DNA of 64,000 nt. Origin: Alphaproteobacteria bacterium. Its GTDB lineage: Bacteria; Pseudomonadota; Alphaproteobacteria; UBA6615. The notes under the pieces are model-generated. The model made no database searches. It was not told where the DNA came from and saw only the letters and a list, made by a program, of their open reading frames with translations. The DNA lies in assembly GCA_022449545.1 (NCBI GenBank), contig JAKUPN010000007.1:1-64000 (forward strand), written 5' to 3'. Made by a program: the position numbers and the translations under genes. Below are positions 43,627 to 53,363 of this stretch, in pieces (position 1 is the first letter of the stretch; the number at the start of each line of letters is the position of its first letter).

Positions 43627-44346
43627 TTATTGAAACTCAATAAGTTCACCATGCGCTTCGCAGTTATGTGAAGCTAATTCCAAAAAGATATCACCTAAAG
43701 TATCAGGGGTTTTCAATATACTAGGGCTTTCTCCAGGAAAAGCTGTTTGTCTCATTTTTGTTAATGTTGGCCCTGGGCTTAACAAGTTAACTCGAACAGA
43801 TGTATTTTTTAACTCTGAGGCCCACACTTTAGCCATAGTTTCAAGAGCAGATTTAGTAATCGCATACGCTCCCCAATAAGCTTTGGGGTTTTTAGTCGCA
43901 GAGGTTGTAACAAAAATAGCCCTCCCAGCATCAGATAGTTTAAGTAGCGGTTCGGCTACTCTCATTAGGCGCCAATTAGCATGTACATTAACGTCAAAAA
44001 CTTCATTCCAGGATTTTGTTTTATAATGGGTAAGAGGTGTCATGGTTCCTAAAATAGCTGCATTACCTATCAGTATATCTAATTTTCCAAAGCGTTCCAG
44101 TAAGGAAGGCCCCATATTATCTATACGATCAAGGTCGTTTAAATCACAAGGAATCAGGGTAGCAGAACCTCCTAACGATTTAATTTCGTCATCAATTTGC
44201 TCCAATCCTCCAATTGTTCTAGCAATAAGTATCACGTGCGCTCCTTCGGCCGCAAAGTGCTTAGCAACGGCCGCTCCAATACCACGTGACGCTCCAGTTA
44301 TAAGGGCTATTCGATTTTCTAATCTTTTAGTGGTTGAGGCCAGCAT
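43627..44346 (-). CDS. Short-chain dehydrogenase/reductase (YciK-like)
   Basis: The 239-residue SDR has RIALITGASRGIGAAVAKHFA, the NAA variant of the NNAG motif (GNAAILG), a serine in VTTSATK, and Tyr-x-x-x-Lys in YAITKSAL. It ends without the usual VDGG motif. Relatives of this type are annotated as YciK-like oxidoreductases. It lies eight bp after purF on the same strand, so it is in the purF transcript, an arrangement common in Alphaproteobacteria. The substrate is unknown. Confidence 0.85.
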   Translation of the reverse strand: MLASTTKRLENRIALITGASRGIGAAVAKHFAAEGAHVILIARTIGGLEQIDDEIKSLGGSATLIPCDLNDLDRIDNMGPSLLERFGKLDILIGNAAILGTMTPLTHYKTKSWNEVFDVNVHANWRLMRVAEPLLKLSDAGRAIFVTTSATKNPKAYWGAYAITKSALETMAKVWASELKNTSVRVNLLSPGPTLTKMRQTAFPGESPSILKTPDTLGDIFLELASHNCEAHGELIEFQ

Positions 44347-44354
44347 AGAGAGCC

Positions 44355-45800
44355 CTATTTTAGACCCGCAAGAAATGACATTTGGGTGTTACTTTGTCCT
44401 TTTTCTTGATCACTTAGAGGAATAGGATATTCCCCTGTAAAGCAAGCATCACAAAATTGAGGTAAGTCATTATCTCTATTTGTTTCTCCCATAGCCCTAT
44501 AAAGACCATCTATAGATATAAAAGATAAAGTATCAGCTTGAATTTGTTTACGTATGCCTTCAACATCAAATTGTGCGGCTAAAAGTTGATCTCGGTCTGG
44601 CGTATCTATACCATAAAAGCAGGGGTTTATAGTTGGTGGACTTGATATTCTCATGTGAACTTCTCTAGCCCCAGCTTGACGAACCATCTCCACTATCTTT
44701 CGAGAAGTAGTGCCTCGAACGATACTATCATCCACAAGAATTATCTTTTGGCCCTCAAGACGCTGTTTATTTGCATTGTGTTTGAGTTTAACACCCAAGT
44801 GACGTATTTCATCAGTAGGCTCAATAAATGTTCTGCCCACATAGTGGTTTCGAATTAAACCGAGCTCAAATGGAAGTTTAGATCTCTGAGCAAACCCTAT
44901 AGCTGCTGGAACTCCACTATCTGGTATGGGTATAACCATGTCTGCATTAATCAGGCTCTCGTCAGCTAATTCGGCTCCTATGGCCTTACGCACTTCATAT
45001 ACATTTCTGCCATCTACAAAAGAATCAGGGCGAGCAAAGTAAATATATTCGAATATACACGATCTTTTGTGTACGGCTAAAAACGGTTTATATGAATGTA
45101 AGCCGTCTTCATCCACTATTATAATTTCTCCTGGTTCAACATCCCTAACAAAATCAGCACCTATAATATCTAATGCACATGTCTCAGATGTTATAATCCA
45201 AGTTTCACCCAATGAACCTAATGCTAGTGGTCTTACACCGAAGGGATCCCTTGCTCCAATGAGTTTTCGACGAGAAAGAGCAACCAAAGAATAGGCTCCT
45301 TCCACTGCTTTAAATGTGTCTATAAACCTATCAAGTAGCCTATCTTCTGAGCTGGTAGCAATTAGATGCTGGAACACTTCGGTGTCCGAAGTTGATTGGA
45401 ATAATGATCCTTTGTTGACTAATTCTTTATGTAACTGATTTGCGTTAGTTAAGTTACCATTATGTGCTAAAGCCAATCCTCCAAAACTATAGTCGGCATA
45501 TAATGGTTGAACGTTACGTAATGCAGTTCCGCCGCTGGTAGAATAACGAACATGTCCAATAGCAGAATTACCTGGAAGAGTGTCAATAATTTGTTTTTCG
45601 TCGAATATTTCCCCTACAAGTCCAAGTTCACGATGTGAATAAAATTTCTCCCCGTCGTAAGAAACTATACCGGCGGCTTCTTGTCCTCTATGTTGGAGTG
45701 CGTGAAGACCTAAAGCAGTCAAAGCTGCAGCATCATTTGAGCCGTAAACTCCAAATACTCCACATTCATCCTGAAATTTATCGTTACTTTCCACAATCAA
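44355..45800 (-). CDS. purF: Amidophosphoribosyltransferase
   Basis: The 481-residue enzyme makes phosphoribosylamine from PRPP and glutamine, the first committed purine step. It has a 12-residue propeptide ahead of catalytic Cys13 (DECGVFGVYG), GHVRYSTSGG, AHNGNLTN, and the PRPP site IILVDDSIVRGTTSRKIV. The cysteines in SCIFEY, NPCFYG and FCDACFTG match the iron-sulfur-bearing Bacillus-type PurF, so a 4Fe-4S cluster is likely. The gap to cvpA upstream is 20 bp, and the two are co-transcribed as in many proteobacteria. Confidence 0.95.
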   Translation of the reverse strand: MIVESNDKFQDECGVFGVYGSNDAAALTALGLHALQHRGQEAAGIVSYDGEKFYSHRELGLVGEIFDEKQIIDTLPGNSAIGHVRYSTSGGTALRNVQPLYADYSFGGLALAHNGNLTNANQLHKELVNKGSLFQSTSDTEVFQHLIATSSEDRLLDRFIDTFKAVEGAYSLVALSRRKLIGARDPFGVRPLALGSLGETWIITSETCALDIIGADFVRDVEPGEIIIVDEDGLHSYKPFLAVHKRSCIFEYIYFARPDSFVDGRNVYEVRKAIGAELADESLINADMVIPIPDSGVPAAIGFAQRSKLPFELGLIRNHYVGRTFIEPTDEIRHLGVKLKHNANKQRLEGQKIILVDDSIVRGTTSRKIVEMVRQAGAREVHMRISSPPTINPCFYGIDTPDRDQLLAAQFDVEGIRKQIQADTLSFISIDGLYRAMGETNRDNDLPQFCDACFTGEYPIPLSDQEKGQSNTQMSFLAGLK

Positions 45801-45820
45801 TTCTCTGCTTCTTCTTCGCT

Positions 45821-46489
45821 TTAATTATTCTTTTGTATCAGGTTATCCAACTCCTGCCTCATAGGTTCACTATAGCCCTGTTTTTTGGGAGTAGATAATA
45901 ACTTTGGTGGTTTTGAAAGCCTATCTATAGCAGTTTTAGTTTCTTCTATTGATTTTGTTCTAGAGCGTATTTCTTTTAGTCCTTCATTTGTGCTTCCCAA
46001 TATGGAACTAGGAAGTAAGTCTCTTATCAAAAGTGAAGCTGAGTCGATAACTGGTCTGCTACGAGAGTCTTTTGCCCAATCTGGAGGGCTTGTTTTCCAA
46101 CTTTCATTAAAAACAAACAGATTTATAACTGCTAAAGCTAAAGCAGTAATGACTATACCAGCTAGAAGACCAAATGACCGATCTATTACATTCAAGCTGC
46201 CTGACCTAATCCAGTTACTTAGCATTTGACTTATAAGATGAAGAATCACTAGTGATAATAGAAAAATTATTGCTCCGCCAGCTATATCGGCAAATAGCTC
46301 GTTTTCTATATATTTACGAGAATAAATGGCGATGCTGGAGAAACTATAAATAGTAATAATAATAGCTCCTGCCCATGATAAAAGAAAAAGACCTCCACGA
46401 ACAAAACCTGTGACTAGACCGGTCAATGCCCCGAAAATTAGAACTCCCAGAACTATAAGGTCTAAAGGCGATATACCTATGTTTTCCAT
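45821..46489 (-). CDS. cvpA: CvpA family membrane protein
   Basis: The 222-residue protein has about four membrane segments (DLIVLGVLIFGALTGLVTGFVRGG is the conserved N-terminus, and SFGLLAGIVITALALAVINLF the fourth helix), then a soluble charged tail. This is the CvpA family, linked to colicin V production and membrane integrity. It lies between radA and purF. The gap to radA is 25 bp. Confidence 0.9.
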   Translation of the reverse strand: MENIGISPLDLIVLGVLIFGALTGLVTGFVRGGLFLLSWAGAIIITIYSFSSIAIYSRKYIENELFADIAGGAIIFLLSLVILHLISQMLSNWIRSGSLNVIDRSFGLLAGIVITALALAVINLFVFNESWKTSPPDWAKDSRSRPVIDSASLLIRDLLPSSILGSTNEGLKEIRSRTKSIEETKTAIDRLSKPPKLLSTPKKQGYSEPMRQELDNLIQKNN

Positions 46490-46514
46490 TCTATATCATC
46501 GCTATATTGTGTTA

Positions 46515-47891
46515 TTATTTTAGATCAAAAATACTGGATAAATCCTGCAGCAGTGAAACATTTATAAGATTAAGCCCTATCTCCGACTTTATATTTTTTT
46601 CTATTCCTACAGGGAAATCTGGAAGAATAGCATTTTTAAAACCTAGTTTTTCAGCTTCCTTTAATCTTGCCAACGATTGTCCAACTGCACGAATTTCTCC
46701 TCCTAGACCTAGTTCACCAAAAACAACCGTTCTTTTTGGTAATACCCGCCCTAAATGGGCAGAAATAATAGCTGCTGCAACCGCTAAGTCAGCAGCAGGT
46801 TCAGTAATTCGTAGGCCCCCCGCAACATTCAAATAAACATCAGATGAGCCTAGATTCATTCCAAATCTACTTTGTAAAACTGCTAGTATCATTGACAAAC
46901 GAGCGCTATCCCATCCAACAACTGCTCGCCTAGCTGTTCCGAAAGCTGTGGGTGAAACTAAGGCTTGTATTTCGACTAAAACAGGACGAGTTCCTTCTAT
47001 GCCAGCAAAAACTGTAGTACCATGAACCTGGTCACTATGTCCTGTTAAGAAAAGCTCTGAAGGGTTTGTTACTTCAACCAGACCAGAACCGGTCATTTCA
47101 AAAACTCCAATTTCATCTGTTGGTCCGTAACGATTTTTTACAGTTCTTAAAAGTCGAAAATGTTGCGTCCGTTCTCCTTCAAAATAAAGCACTGTATCAA
47201 CCATATGTTCGAGAACACGAGGTCCAGCTATGGCTCCCTCTTTAGTAACATGACCAACTAAAAGTAGAGTTAATAGGCGTCGTTTAGCTAAACTAATTAA
47301 TTCCTGTGCAGAGCTTCTAACCTGAGCAACAGTTCCAGGGGCCGAATCAACACCTTCTACATACATGGTTTGTATTGAGTCTATAACTGCAACCTTAGGG
47401 CCTTCTTCAACATCTAAAGTTCCTAATATATCAACTATATTTGTTGCCGAGGCTAGACCTACAGAAGAATTAAATAAACCAAGGCGGTTTGCTCTAAGAC
47501 GGATCTGTTCTATGCCCTCTTCACCTGAAATATACGCTATTGGTATGCCGGAGTTAGCTAAAGACGAAACTGTTTGGAGTAGTAGAGTAGATTTTCCAAT
47601 TCCAGGATCCCCTCCCACCAGAAGTGCGGAACCAGAAACAAGTCCTCCTCCACAAACTCTATCAAATTCATTTATGCCAGTTCTCAGTCTAGGTTCACTT
47701 ATTTCTTTTCCTACAAGAGATAAAAATTCGATTTTATTTATTTCTTTTTTTGAAATTCCTCTTAATTTATTAATTAAAGCTGGTTGTTCTATTATGGAGT
47801 TCCAAACTCCGCAATTATCACATTTACCTGTCCATTTTCCATGGCTAGCTCCACATTGTTGACATACGAAAGAGTTGTTTTGACGAGCCAT
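46515..47891 (-). CDS. radA: DNA repair protein RadA
   Basis: The 458-residue protein has an N-terminal zinc finger (Cys-x-x-Cys with CQQC, CDNC), a RecA-like ATPase core with Walker A GGDPGIGKSTLLLQ, the KNRYG motif VKNRYGPTDEIGVFEM and a C-terminal Lon-like domain. RadA promotes branch migration of recombination intermediates. It is a normal-length member. The mlaF stop precedes its start by two bp, so it belongs to the alr-mla-radA run. Confidence 0.95.
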   Translation of the reverse strand: MARQNNSFVCQQCGASHGKWTGKCDNCGVWNSIIEQPALINKLRGISKKEINKIEFLSLVGKEISEPRLRTGINEFDRVCGGGLVSGSALLVGGDPGIGKSTLLLQTVSSLANSGIPIAYISGEEGIEQIRLRANRLGLFNSSVGLASATNIVDILGTLDVEEGPKVAVIDSIQTMYVEGVDSAPGTVAQVRSSAQELISLAKRRLLTLLLVGHVTKEGAIAGPRVLEHMVDTVLYFEGERTQHFRLLRTVKNRYGPTDEIGVFEMTGSGLVEVTNPSELFLTGHSDQVHGTTVFAGIEGTRPVLVEIQALVSPTAFGTARRAVVGWDSARLSMILAVLQSRFGMNLGSSDVYLNVAGGLRITEPAADLAVAAAIISAHLGRVLPKRTVVFGELGLGGEIRAVGQSLARLKEAEKLGFKNAILPDFPVGIEKNIKSEIGLNLINVSLLQDLSSIFDLK

Positions 47892-47893
47892 GG

Positions 47894-48676
47894 TTATGGT
47901 CTGCTTGAGGGAAGAGATTGATTATTTGAGACTCCATTTATAAAATTTGTAACGTAATCATTTTGTGATTTTTCAATTTTGTCAGCAGAGCCTTGCCAAA
48001 CAAAACGTCCTTCATGGAGCATTGCGACACTATCGGCAATTTTTTTTACGCTGGAAATATCATGACTCACTGATATAGCAGTTGCGCCTAAAACACGCAC
48101 ACTTTTAATGATTAGATCATTTATAACATTACTCGTTATAGGATCTAATCCCGTTGTAGGTTCATCAAAAACTAAAATTTCAGGTTCGGTAGCTATGGCT
48201 CGTGCTAGTGCAACACGTTTTTGCATTCCTCCTGATAGCTCACTTGGGTAGCTGTTTGACACACTGGCATCCAGTTCCACTTCTGACATTATCTGGATTG
48301 CTTTTTCTTTTGCATTCTTTTTATTAAGTTTTTTTTCTTGTAACAATCCAAATGAAATATTCTCCCATATCGTTAGGCTATCAAAAAGGGCTCCACCCTG
48401 AAAAAGTACTCCAAACCTGCTATTGAGCATCGTTCTTTCCTTATGGGTCATCATAGAAATTTCTTTTCCATCAATACTTAAAGAACCTGAATCGGGTTGC
48501 ACTAACCCGATAATGCATTTGAGTAATACTGATTTTCCCGTTCCTGACTCACCAATGATTGCAATCGATTCACCTTTTTGTATTGTAAGATTTATATTAT
48601 TTAAAATAATTTTATTACCAAATGATTTATTTAGGTTACGTAAAGAAATTTTCGATTCTGGTATAATAGTATTCAT
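47894..48676 (-). CDS. mlaF: ABC transporter ATP-binding protein (MlaF-like)
   Basis: The 260-residue ATPase has Walker A GESGTGKSVLLKCI, LSGGMQKRVALARA and Walker B ILVFDEPTTGLDP. With the adjacent MlaE-like permease, this is the cytoplasmic half of a phospholipid-trafficking ABC transporter for outer-membrane lipid asymmetry. Its start overlaps the permease stop by a single base. MlaD, MlaC and MlaB are not adjacent, which is unusual for the operon. Confidence 0.9.
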   Translation of the reverse strand: MNTIIPESKISLRNLNKSFGNKIILNNINLTIQKGESIAIIGESGTGKSVLLKCIIGLVQPDSGSLSIDGKEISMMTHKERTMLNSRFGVLFQGGALFDSLTIWENISFGLLQEKKLNKKNAKEKAIQIMSEVELDASVSNSYPSELSGGMQKRVALARAIATEPEILVFDEPTTGLDPITSNVINDLIIKSVRVLGATAISVSHDISSVKKIADSVAMLHEGRFVWQGSADKIEKSQNDYVTNFINGVSNNQSLPSSRP

Positions 48677-49446
48677 TATGCGAAAAATATTGCTGTTAAA
48701 ATAAAATTAAATAATAACAATAAGATGGAAGCCGATACCACAGCGTTAGTTGTAGCTAGGCCCACTCCTTGAGAGCCTCCTTTAGCATAATAACCATGAT
48801 AAGTTCCCATTAGGGCTATGATGAAGCCAAAAACGGCTGCTTTTACTATTCCTGATATGAAACCAATAAACTCAAAGCTCGCCCATGTATTACGAATATA
48901 TGAATCAGGGCTAAAGCCCAGATCAAAGGTTGCAATTATAAATCCACCCATAATACCTATTATATCTGCAACAATAACAAGTAAAGGTAACATTATTACT
49001 CCCGCGATTAGTCGAGGGCCAATCAGAAATTTAAAGGGATTGGTTGATAGGGTCTCTAGGGCATCTATTTGTTCGCTTACTCTCATTGTACCAATCTCTG
49101 CTGCAATTGAAGCTCCGATTCTTCCCGTAACCATTAGCCCAGCCAATACGGGACCAAGTTCACGAGTAATTCCCCAAACGACCACGTTAGCTATAGCCTT
49201 CTCACCCCCTAAACTAAATCCGCTTGAGCTTTGAAGCGCTATAACCATGCCCGAAAATATTGCAGTTAGCGCTACTACTGGGAGTGAGTAAAACCCTATT
49301 TCAATCATCTGTTTTAGAATTAGATTCGGGTAAAATGGAGGAGTGAAAGAATGAAAAACAGCTCTGAGGGTAAAAAATCCAATTTTTCCTATTGCGGTCA
49401 GGAAATTAAGTACAGAATGGCCTAGTGATCTCATTAGTAAGATCAT
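48676..49446 (-). CDS. mlaE: ABC transporter permease (MlaE family)
   Basis: The 256-residue protein has five or six membrane helices with the MlaE signature: IGFYSLPVVALTAIFSGMVIALQSS, GITRELGPVLAGLMVTGRIGASIAAEIGTMRVSEQIDALE and GGSQGVGLATTNAVV. It is the permease of the Mla phospholipid transporter. Its ATG overlaps the alr stop (ATGA). The product works with the MlaF-like ATPase downstream. Confidence 0.92.
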   Translation of the reverse strand: MILLMRSLGHSVLNFLTAIGKIGFFTLRAVFHSFTPPFYPNLILKQMIEIGFYSLPVVALTAIFSGMVIALQSSSGFSLGGEKAIANVVVWGITRELGPVLAGLMVTGRIGASIAAEIGTMRVSEQIDALETLSTNPFKFLIGPRLIAGVIMLPLLVIVADIIGIMGGFIIATFDLGFSPDSYIRNTWASFEFIGFISGIVKAAVFGFIIALMGTYHGYYAKGGSQGVGLATTNAVVSASILLLLFNFILTAIFFA

Positions 49447-50600
49447 ATGCCCTCTCCACCCAAATACACACGATAGTGTCTCTGTCCTAATCGTGTGAGT
49501 ATTTCATAGCCAATAGTGCCAGAGGCATTCGCCAAGTCATCTATAGTATAATTATCACCTATTAGTTCAGCGAAGCCGCCTGGCTGAACTAGGTGATCGG
49601 GAAGCTGACTCACATCAATGGTTAATAAGTCCATAGAAACCCTTCCAATGATTGGTGCAGACATATTATCAAAATATACTTTGGCTGTATTTTTTTCTTC
49701 CTTAGTACTAATTTGTCCTGAAGATCTAATATATCCATCCGCATAGCCTGTCGCCACGGTTGCTATCCTTGTTGGGCGGGTTATTTCATGAGTTGCTCCA
49801 TAACCAACGGTACTTGGCTTATCAACTTCTTGAACTTGTATTATCTTCGCAAACACGCGGACTACTGGTTTAGATGAATCTTCTCCACTATCCTTCTTAT
49901 TCAAACCATAAATAAAAGCACCTGTTCGAACTAAATCAAGATGAAAATCTGTACCTAAAAAGATACCCGCAGAATTTGCTAAACTAGTTCTTACTGGTCC
50001 TGTGAGAGGTAACAATTTTTCTTTAATAGCTATTAACTTTTCTAGCTGTTGTAAGTTTTTTTGTGAATTACCTTCTTCTGCGCATGCAAGATGACTCATG
50101 AGTACGTCAATATTAAGGCCTTTAAGTAGATCATCCTTCGAAAATAATTTATTTATCTCTTTATTGCTAAGCCCAAGACGACTCATTCCAGTGTCTACGT
50201 GTAAATAAGATAGATTATTTGGGTTTTCTATCGTCTCTTTATGCCAAATATCTATTTGATTTAAACTATTTAATACTGGGGTTAGAGAATTCTCAATAAA
50301 CATTTTACTGCTATCTCTATCTGGCCCATTGAGAACAACAATTCTGGAATTAGGGATTATGTCTTTTAGATCCATACCTTCAGCTATAGTAGACACAAAA
50401 AAAGTTTTACATCCGATGGATGATAATAATTTAGCGACTGTCTTTGCACCTAGCCCATAGGCATTAGATTTAATAGACACGCCTACTTCAACTTTAGGTG
50501 CTTTTTTTTTCAGAAATTTAAAATTTGATTTAATAGCTTCAAGATCTATTATTAGAACTGAACTTGCAGATCCAGGAATTTTAAGGTCTCGGAGGATCAA
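49443..50600 (-). CDS. alr: Alanine racemase
   Basis: The 385-residue PLP enzyme interconverts L- and D-alanine for peptidoglycan. Lys44 in VSIKSNAYGLGA (the PLP lysine), the second-base tyrosine in VGYGATHEI, and MSRLGL are seen. The start is a TTG two bp past the dnaB stop, with AGG nine bases upstream, which is weak. An in-frame ATG is absent nearby. It follows dnaB in the conserved alphaproteobacterial order. Confidence 0.93.
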   Translation of the reverse strand: MILRDLKIPGSASSVLIIDLEAIKSNFKFLKKKAPKVEVGVSIKSNAYGLGAKTVAKLLSSIGCKTFFVSTIAEGMDLKDIIPNSRIVVLNGPDRDSSKMFIENSLTPVLNSLNQIDIWHKETIENPNNLSYLHVDTGMSRLGLSNKEINKLFSKDDLLKGLNIDVLMSHLACAEEGNSQKNLQQLEKLIAIKEKLLPLTGPVRTSLANSAGIFLGTDFHLDLVRTGAFIYGLNKKDSGEDSSKPVVRVFAKIIQVQEVDKPSTVGYGATHEITRPTRIATVATGYADGYIRSSGQISTKEEKNTAKVYFDNMSAPIIGRVSMDLLTIDVSQLPDHLVQPGGFAELIGDNYTIDDLANASGTIGYEILTRLGQRHYRVYLGGEGI

Positions 50601-50603
50601 TCG

Positions 50604-52139
50604 TCAGTGCCTGTCTTCAGGGATTCGGTCATCTAAAGCAAGATCAGAAAATTGCGTAAAGTCTCCATTAAAACGCAGATGTGCAGTTCCTATAGGGCCG
50701 TGTCTCTGCTTGCCAACTATGACCTCAGCTTTATTTCTTGATTTTTCTAGCCTTTCTAGTCTTCTGGAAAATTTTTCGTCCGTCTCATGTTCCCTTTGGT
50801 CTCTTGATTCCCTATCAAGATAATACTCTTCTCTATACAAAAACATCACAACATCAGAATCTTGCTCAATTGAACCAGATTCACGAAGATCTGATAATTG
50901 TGGACGTTTTTCTTCGCGTTGTTCAACAGCCCGCGATAACTGGCTTAAGGCAATTACAGGTACATTTAATTCCTTGGCAAGTGCCTTCAAAGATCTAGTG
51001 ATAACTGATACTTCTTGAACACGGTTTTCATTTCTGGAATTACTTGGAGGTGCTACTAATTGTAGGTAGTCGACTATGATCATGCTTAGCCCATTTTGTC
51101 TTTTTAGGCGTCTAGCACGAGTTCTAATTTGTGAAACGGTTAACGCTGGAGTGTCATCAATAAAGAGTTTAAGTTTGTGCAAAGCTTGCGAAACGACAAA
51201 AACTCTATTGTACTCCTCTTCACTTACATCGCCCCTTCGTATAGCATCTGAGCGTACGTGTGCTTGTTCAGAAATTATACGGGTCGCTAACTGTTCCGCT
51301 GACATTTCCAGAGAAAAAAAAGCCACTACTTCTCTTTCCTCAATTTCATTTCCTTCTGTGTCAAGACTTCTGTTAACTGAAGAGGCTGCGTTATAAGCTA
51401 TATTTGTGGCCAAGGCAGTTTTCCCCATAGACGGCCTACCAGCGATTATGATGAGGTCCGAACGATGAAAGCCACCAAGTAGCCTGTCAATATCTGTAAA
51501 GCCAGAGGGAGTGCCTACTAGATCTGTATCTTTTCTATATGCGGCAGCAGCCAGGTCAATGGCAGAAGTTATTGCAGTTTTAAACTCCTGAAAACCGCTT
51601 TCACTGGCCCCCTTTTCGGCAAGTTCGAATAGGTGGCTTTCAGCAACTTCAATCTGCTGAGTAGCAGGGATGTCCAAATCATGGTCAAAGGCATTATTAG
51701 TTAGTATTTCTCCAATTTCTATCAGCTCTCTTCTTAAAAAGCAGTCATAAATTTCTCGGCCTAAGTCTTGAGAATTCTGGATAGTAATAACACTGTTGGC
51801 TAACTCAGCTATATAACTTTGTCCGCCAACTTGTTCTAATGCTTCTTCATTAGTAAAATAGTTTTTTAGTGTAACAGGATCCGCTAATTGTCCTCGATCT
51901 ATAAGCCTAGCACATGATTCATAAACTTTAGCATGTGCTGGATCCGCGAAATGTTCAGGCAGAAGAAACTCCTGAACGCGTTCGTAAGCTCTGTTATTCG
52001 TTAAAATGGCTCCGATTAGTGCCATTTCAGCTTCATAGTTATGGGGCATAACTTTAAAACTGATATCATCCTTATCTTCTCGTAAGGGGGTTATATTATT
52101 AGGTGAATTTTCCAAATCACTTGTATCGCTTGTCATCAT
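50604..52139 (-). CDS. dnaB: Replicative DNA helicase DnaB
   Basis: The 511-residue hexameric helicase has the N-terminal domain (MPHNYEAEMALIGAILTNNRA), a linker helix region and the RecA-like core: Walker A IIAGRPSMGKTALA, SLEMSAEQLATR, MIIVDYLQL and the final KQRHGPIGTAHL with the arginine finger. It unwinds DNA at the replication fork. The first 30 residues are not conserved; ATG 52139 or 52136 are plausible starts, and upstream in-frame TTG and ATG are less likely. It is followed by alr within three bp. Confidence 0.95.
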   Translation of the reverse strand: MMTSDTSDLENSPNNITPLREDKDDISFKVMPHNYEAEMALIGAILTNNRAYERVQEFLLPEHFADPAHAKVYESCARLIDRGQLADPVTLKNYFTNEEALEQVGGQSYIAELANSVITIQNSQDLGREIYDCFLRRELIEIGEILTNNAFDHDLDIPATQQIEVAESHLFELAEKGASESGFQEFKTAITSAIDLAAAAYRKDTDLVGTPSGFTDIDRLLGGFHRSDLIIIAGRPSMGKTALATNIAYNAASSVNRSLDTEGNEIEEREVVAFFSLEMSAEQLATRIISEQAHVRSDAIRRGDVSEEEYNRVFVVSQALHKLKLFIDDTPALTVSQIRTRARRLKRQNGLSMIIVDYLQLVAPPSNSRNENRVQEVSVITRSLKALAKELNVPVIALSQLSRAVEQREEKRPQLSDLRESGSIEQDSDVVMFLYREEYYLDRESRDQREHETDEKFSRRLERLEKSRNKAEVIVGKQRHGPIGTAHLRFNGDFTQFSDLALDDRIPEDRH

Positions 52140-52351
52140 AGTAAAACACATTAACAATACTTTAAGACAAACTGTTCCATAGCTTTACGTGAGTTTGCTG
52201 AAACCTGAGGATAATCTTATTAATTTCATGCTTGATATTCTAAAATTGTTAAAATGCATGTTAATTAATCTAATTTCATACTAGACCGAGCTTTGTTTCT
52301 TTATAAAATTATGCTGTGTTTTTGTTTTAAATTCATAAGTGGAGAATAGGT

Positions 52352-53335
52352 ATGCTTGCTGCTTGGCATTCAAAATTTGGACCCGCCGTAGAAGTAATTC
52401 AATTGGGTGATTTGTCTAGGCCGGTTCCAAAAAAGGGAGAAGTTTTGGTTAGGGTGTTTGCCTCTGGCATAAACCCTCTAGATGTAAAGAAAAGAGCGGG
52501 AAATAGAGGCAATCTTGAGGTTGATATAGCCATTCCCCACTATGATGGAGCTGGTATGATTGAAGAAGTTGGGCCAGGTGTGGATAAAGAAAGAATAGGG
52601 CAGAGGGTATGGGTTTTTGAGGGACAATTTGGTAGGTGGCTAGGAACTGCAGCAGAATACATAACAATTTTATCTAGTCGAGCTGTAAGTATGCCAGATT
52701 CCGTCACTTATGAGGAAGGTGCATGTATCGGAATTCCTGCTTTAACCGCACATAAGGCCGTTTTTTCTGATGGCTCAGTATCTGGAAAAACGGTTCTAGT
52801 AACTGGAGCAGCTGGCTCAGTAGGTAGCTACGCATCTCAGTTCGCATCGCTAGATGGAGCAACGGTGATTGGAACAGTGAGCTCTGAACTAAAGGGTGAA
52901 CAAGCTTTAGCAGATGGTGCACATCACACAATAAACTATAAACAGGAAGATGTCATATCTCGGATAAGGGAATTAACTGATGGCCAAGGTGTGGATAGAA
53001 TTGTGGAAGTTGAGCTCGGAGGCAACTTTCAAATTTCTTCAAGGATTTTAAAAACAAATGGTGTTATCTCTGCTTATGCCTCTATGGCCGTTCCAGAAGT
53101 CCAAATTCCTTTTTATTCTCTACTTCGTTCAGGGCCATCAATCCATATAGTGGCATGTTTTAATGTTCCTGAAGGTGAAAAGATTAAAGGCACTCTTGAT
53201 ATAACTAAATGGATGGTATCAGGAAAACTTAACCATAGGGTTGGAGAGGTTTTTCCTTTGGAAAAAATAGTGGAGGCACATGAAGCAGTTGAGAAAAATT
53301 CTTTAGTTGGTAGTGCCGTTCTAAGTTTAAATTAG
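52352..53335 (+). CDS. NADPH:quinone reductase-like MDR protein
   Basis: The 327-residue protein is a zinc-free MDR: GEVLVRVFASGINPLDVKKRAG, HYDGAGMIEEVG, AAEYITILSS and NADPH loop VTGAAGSVGSYASQFA. It resembles zeta-crystallin-type quinone reductases that act with NADPH on quinones or enones. GGAG lies before the ATG. It stands in opposite orientation to dnaB and cfa, so it interrupts the usual rplI-dnaB neighbourhood as a single inserted gene. Confidence 0.85.
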   Translation: MLAAWHSKFGPAVEVIQLGDLSRPVPKKGEVLVRVFASGINPLDVKKRAGNRGNLEVDIAIPHYDGAGMIEEVGPGVDKERIGQRVWVFEGQFGRWLGTAAEYITILSSRAVSMPDSVTYEEGACIGIPALTAHKAVFSDGSVSGKTVLVTGAAGSVGSYASQFASLDGATVIGTVSSELKGEQALADGAHHTINYKQEDVISRIRELTDGQGVDRIVEVELGGNFQISSRILKTNGVISAYASMAVPEVQIPFYSLLRSGPSIHIVACFNVPEGEKIKGTLDITKWMVSGKLNHRVGEVFPLEKIVEAHEAVEKNSLVGSAVLSLN

Positions 53336-53363
53336 CGTTATTTTATATAAATCTGTGAAGCAG

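Noticed and set aside
47365-47862. 165-codon antisense frame inside radA
   Set aside because: Shadow of radA; no family likeness.
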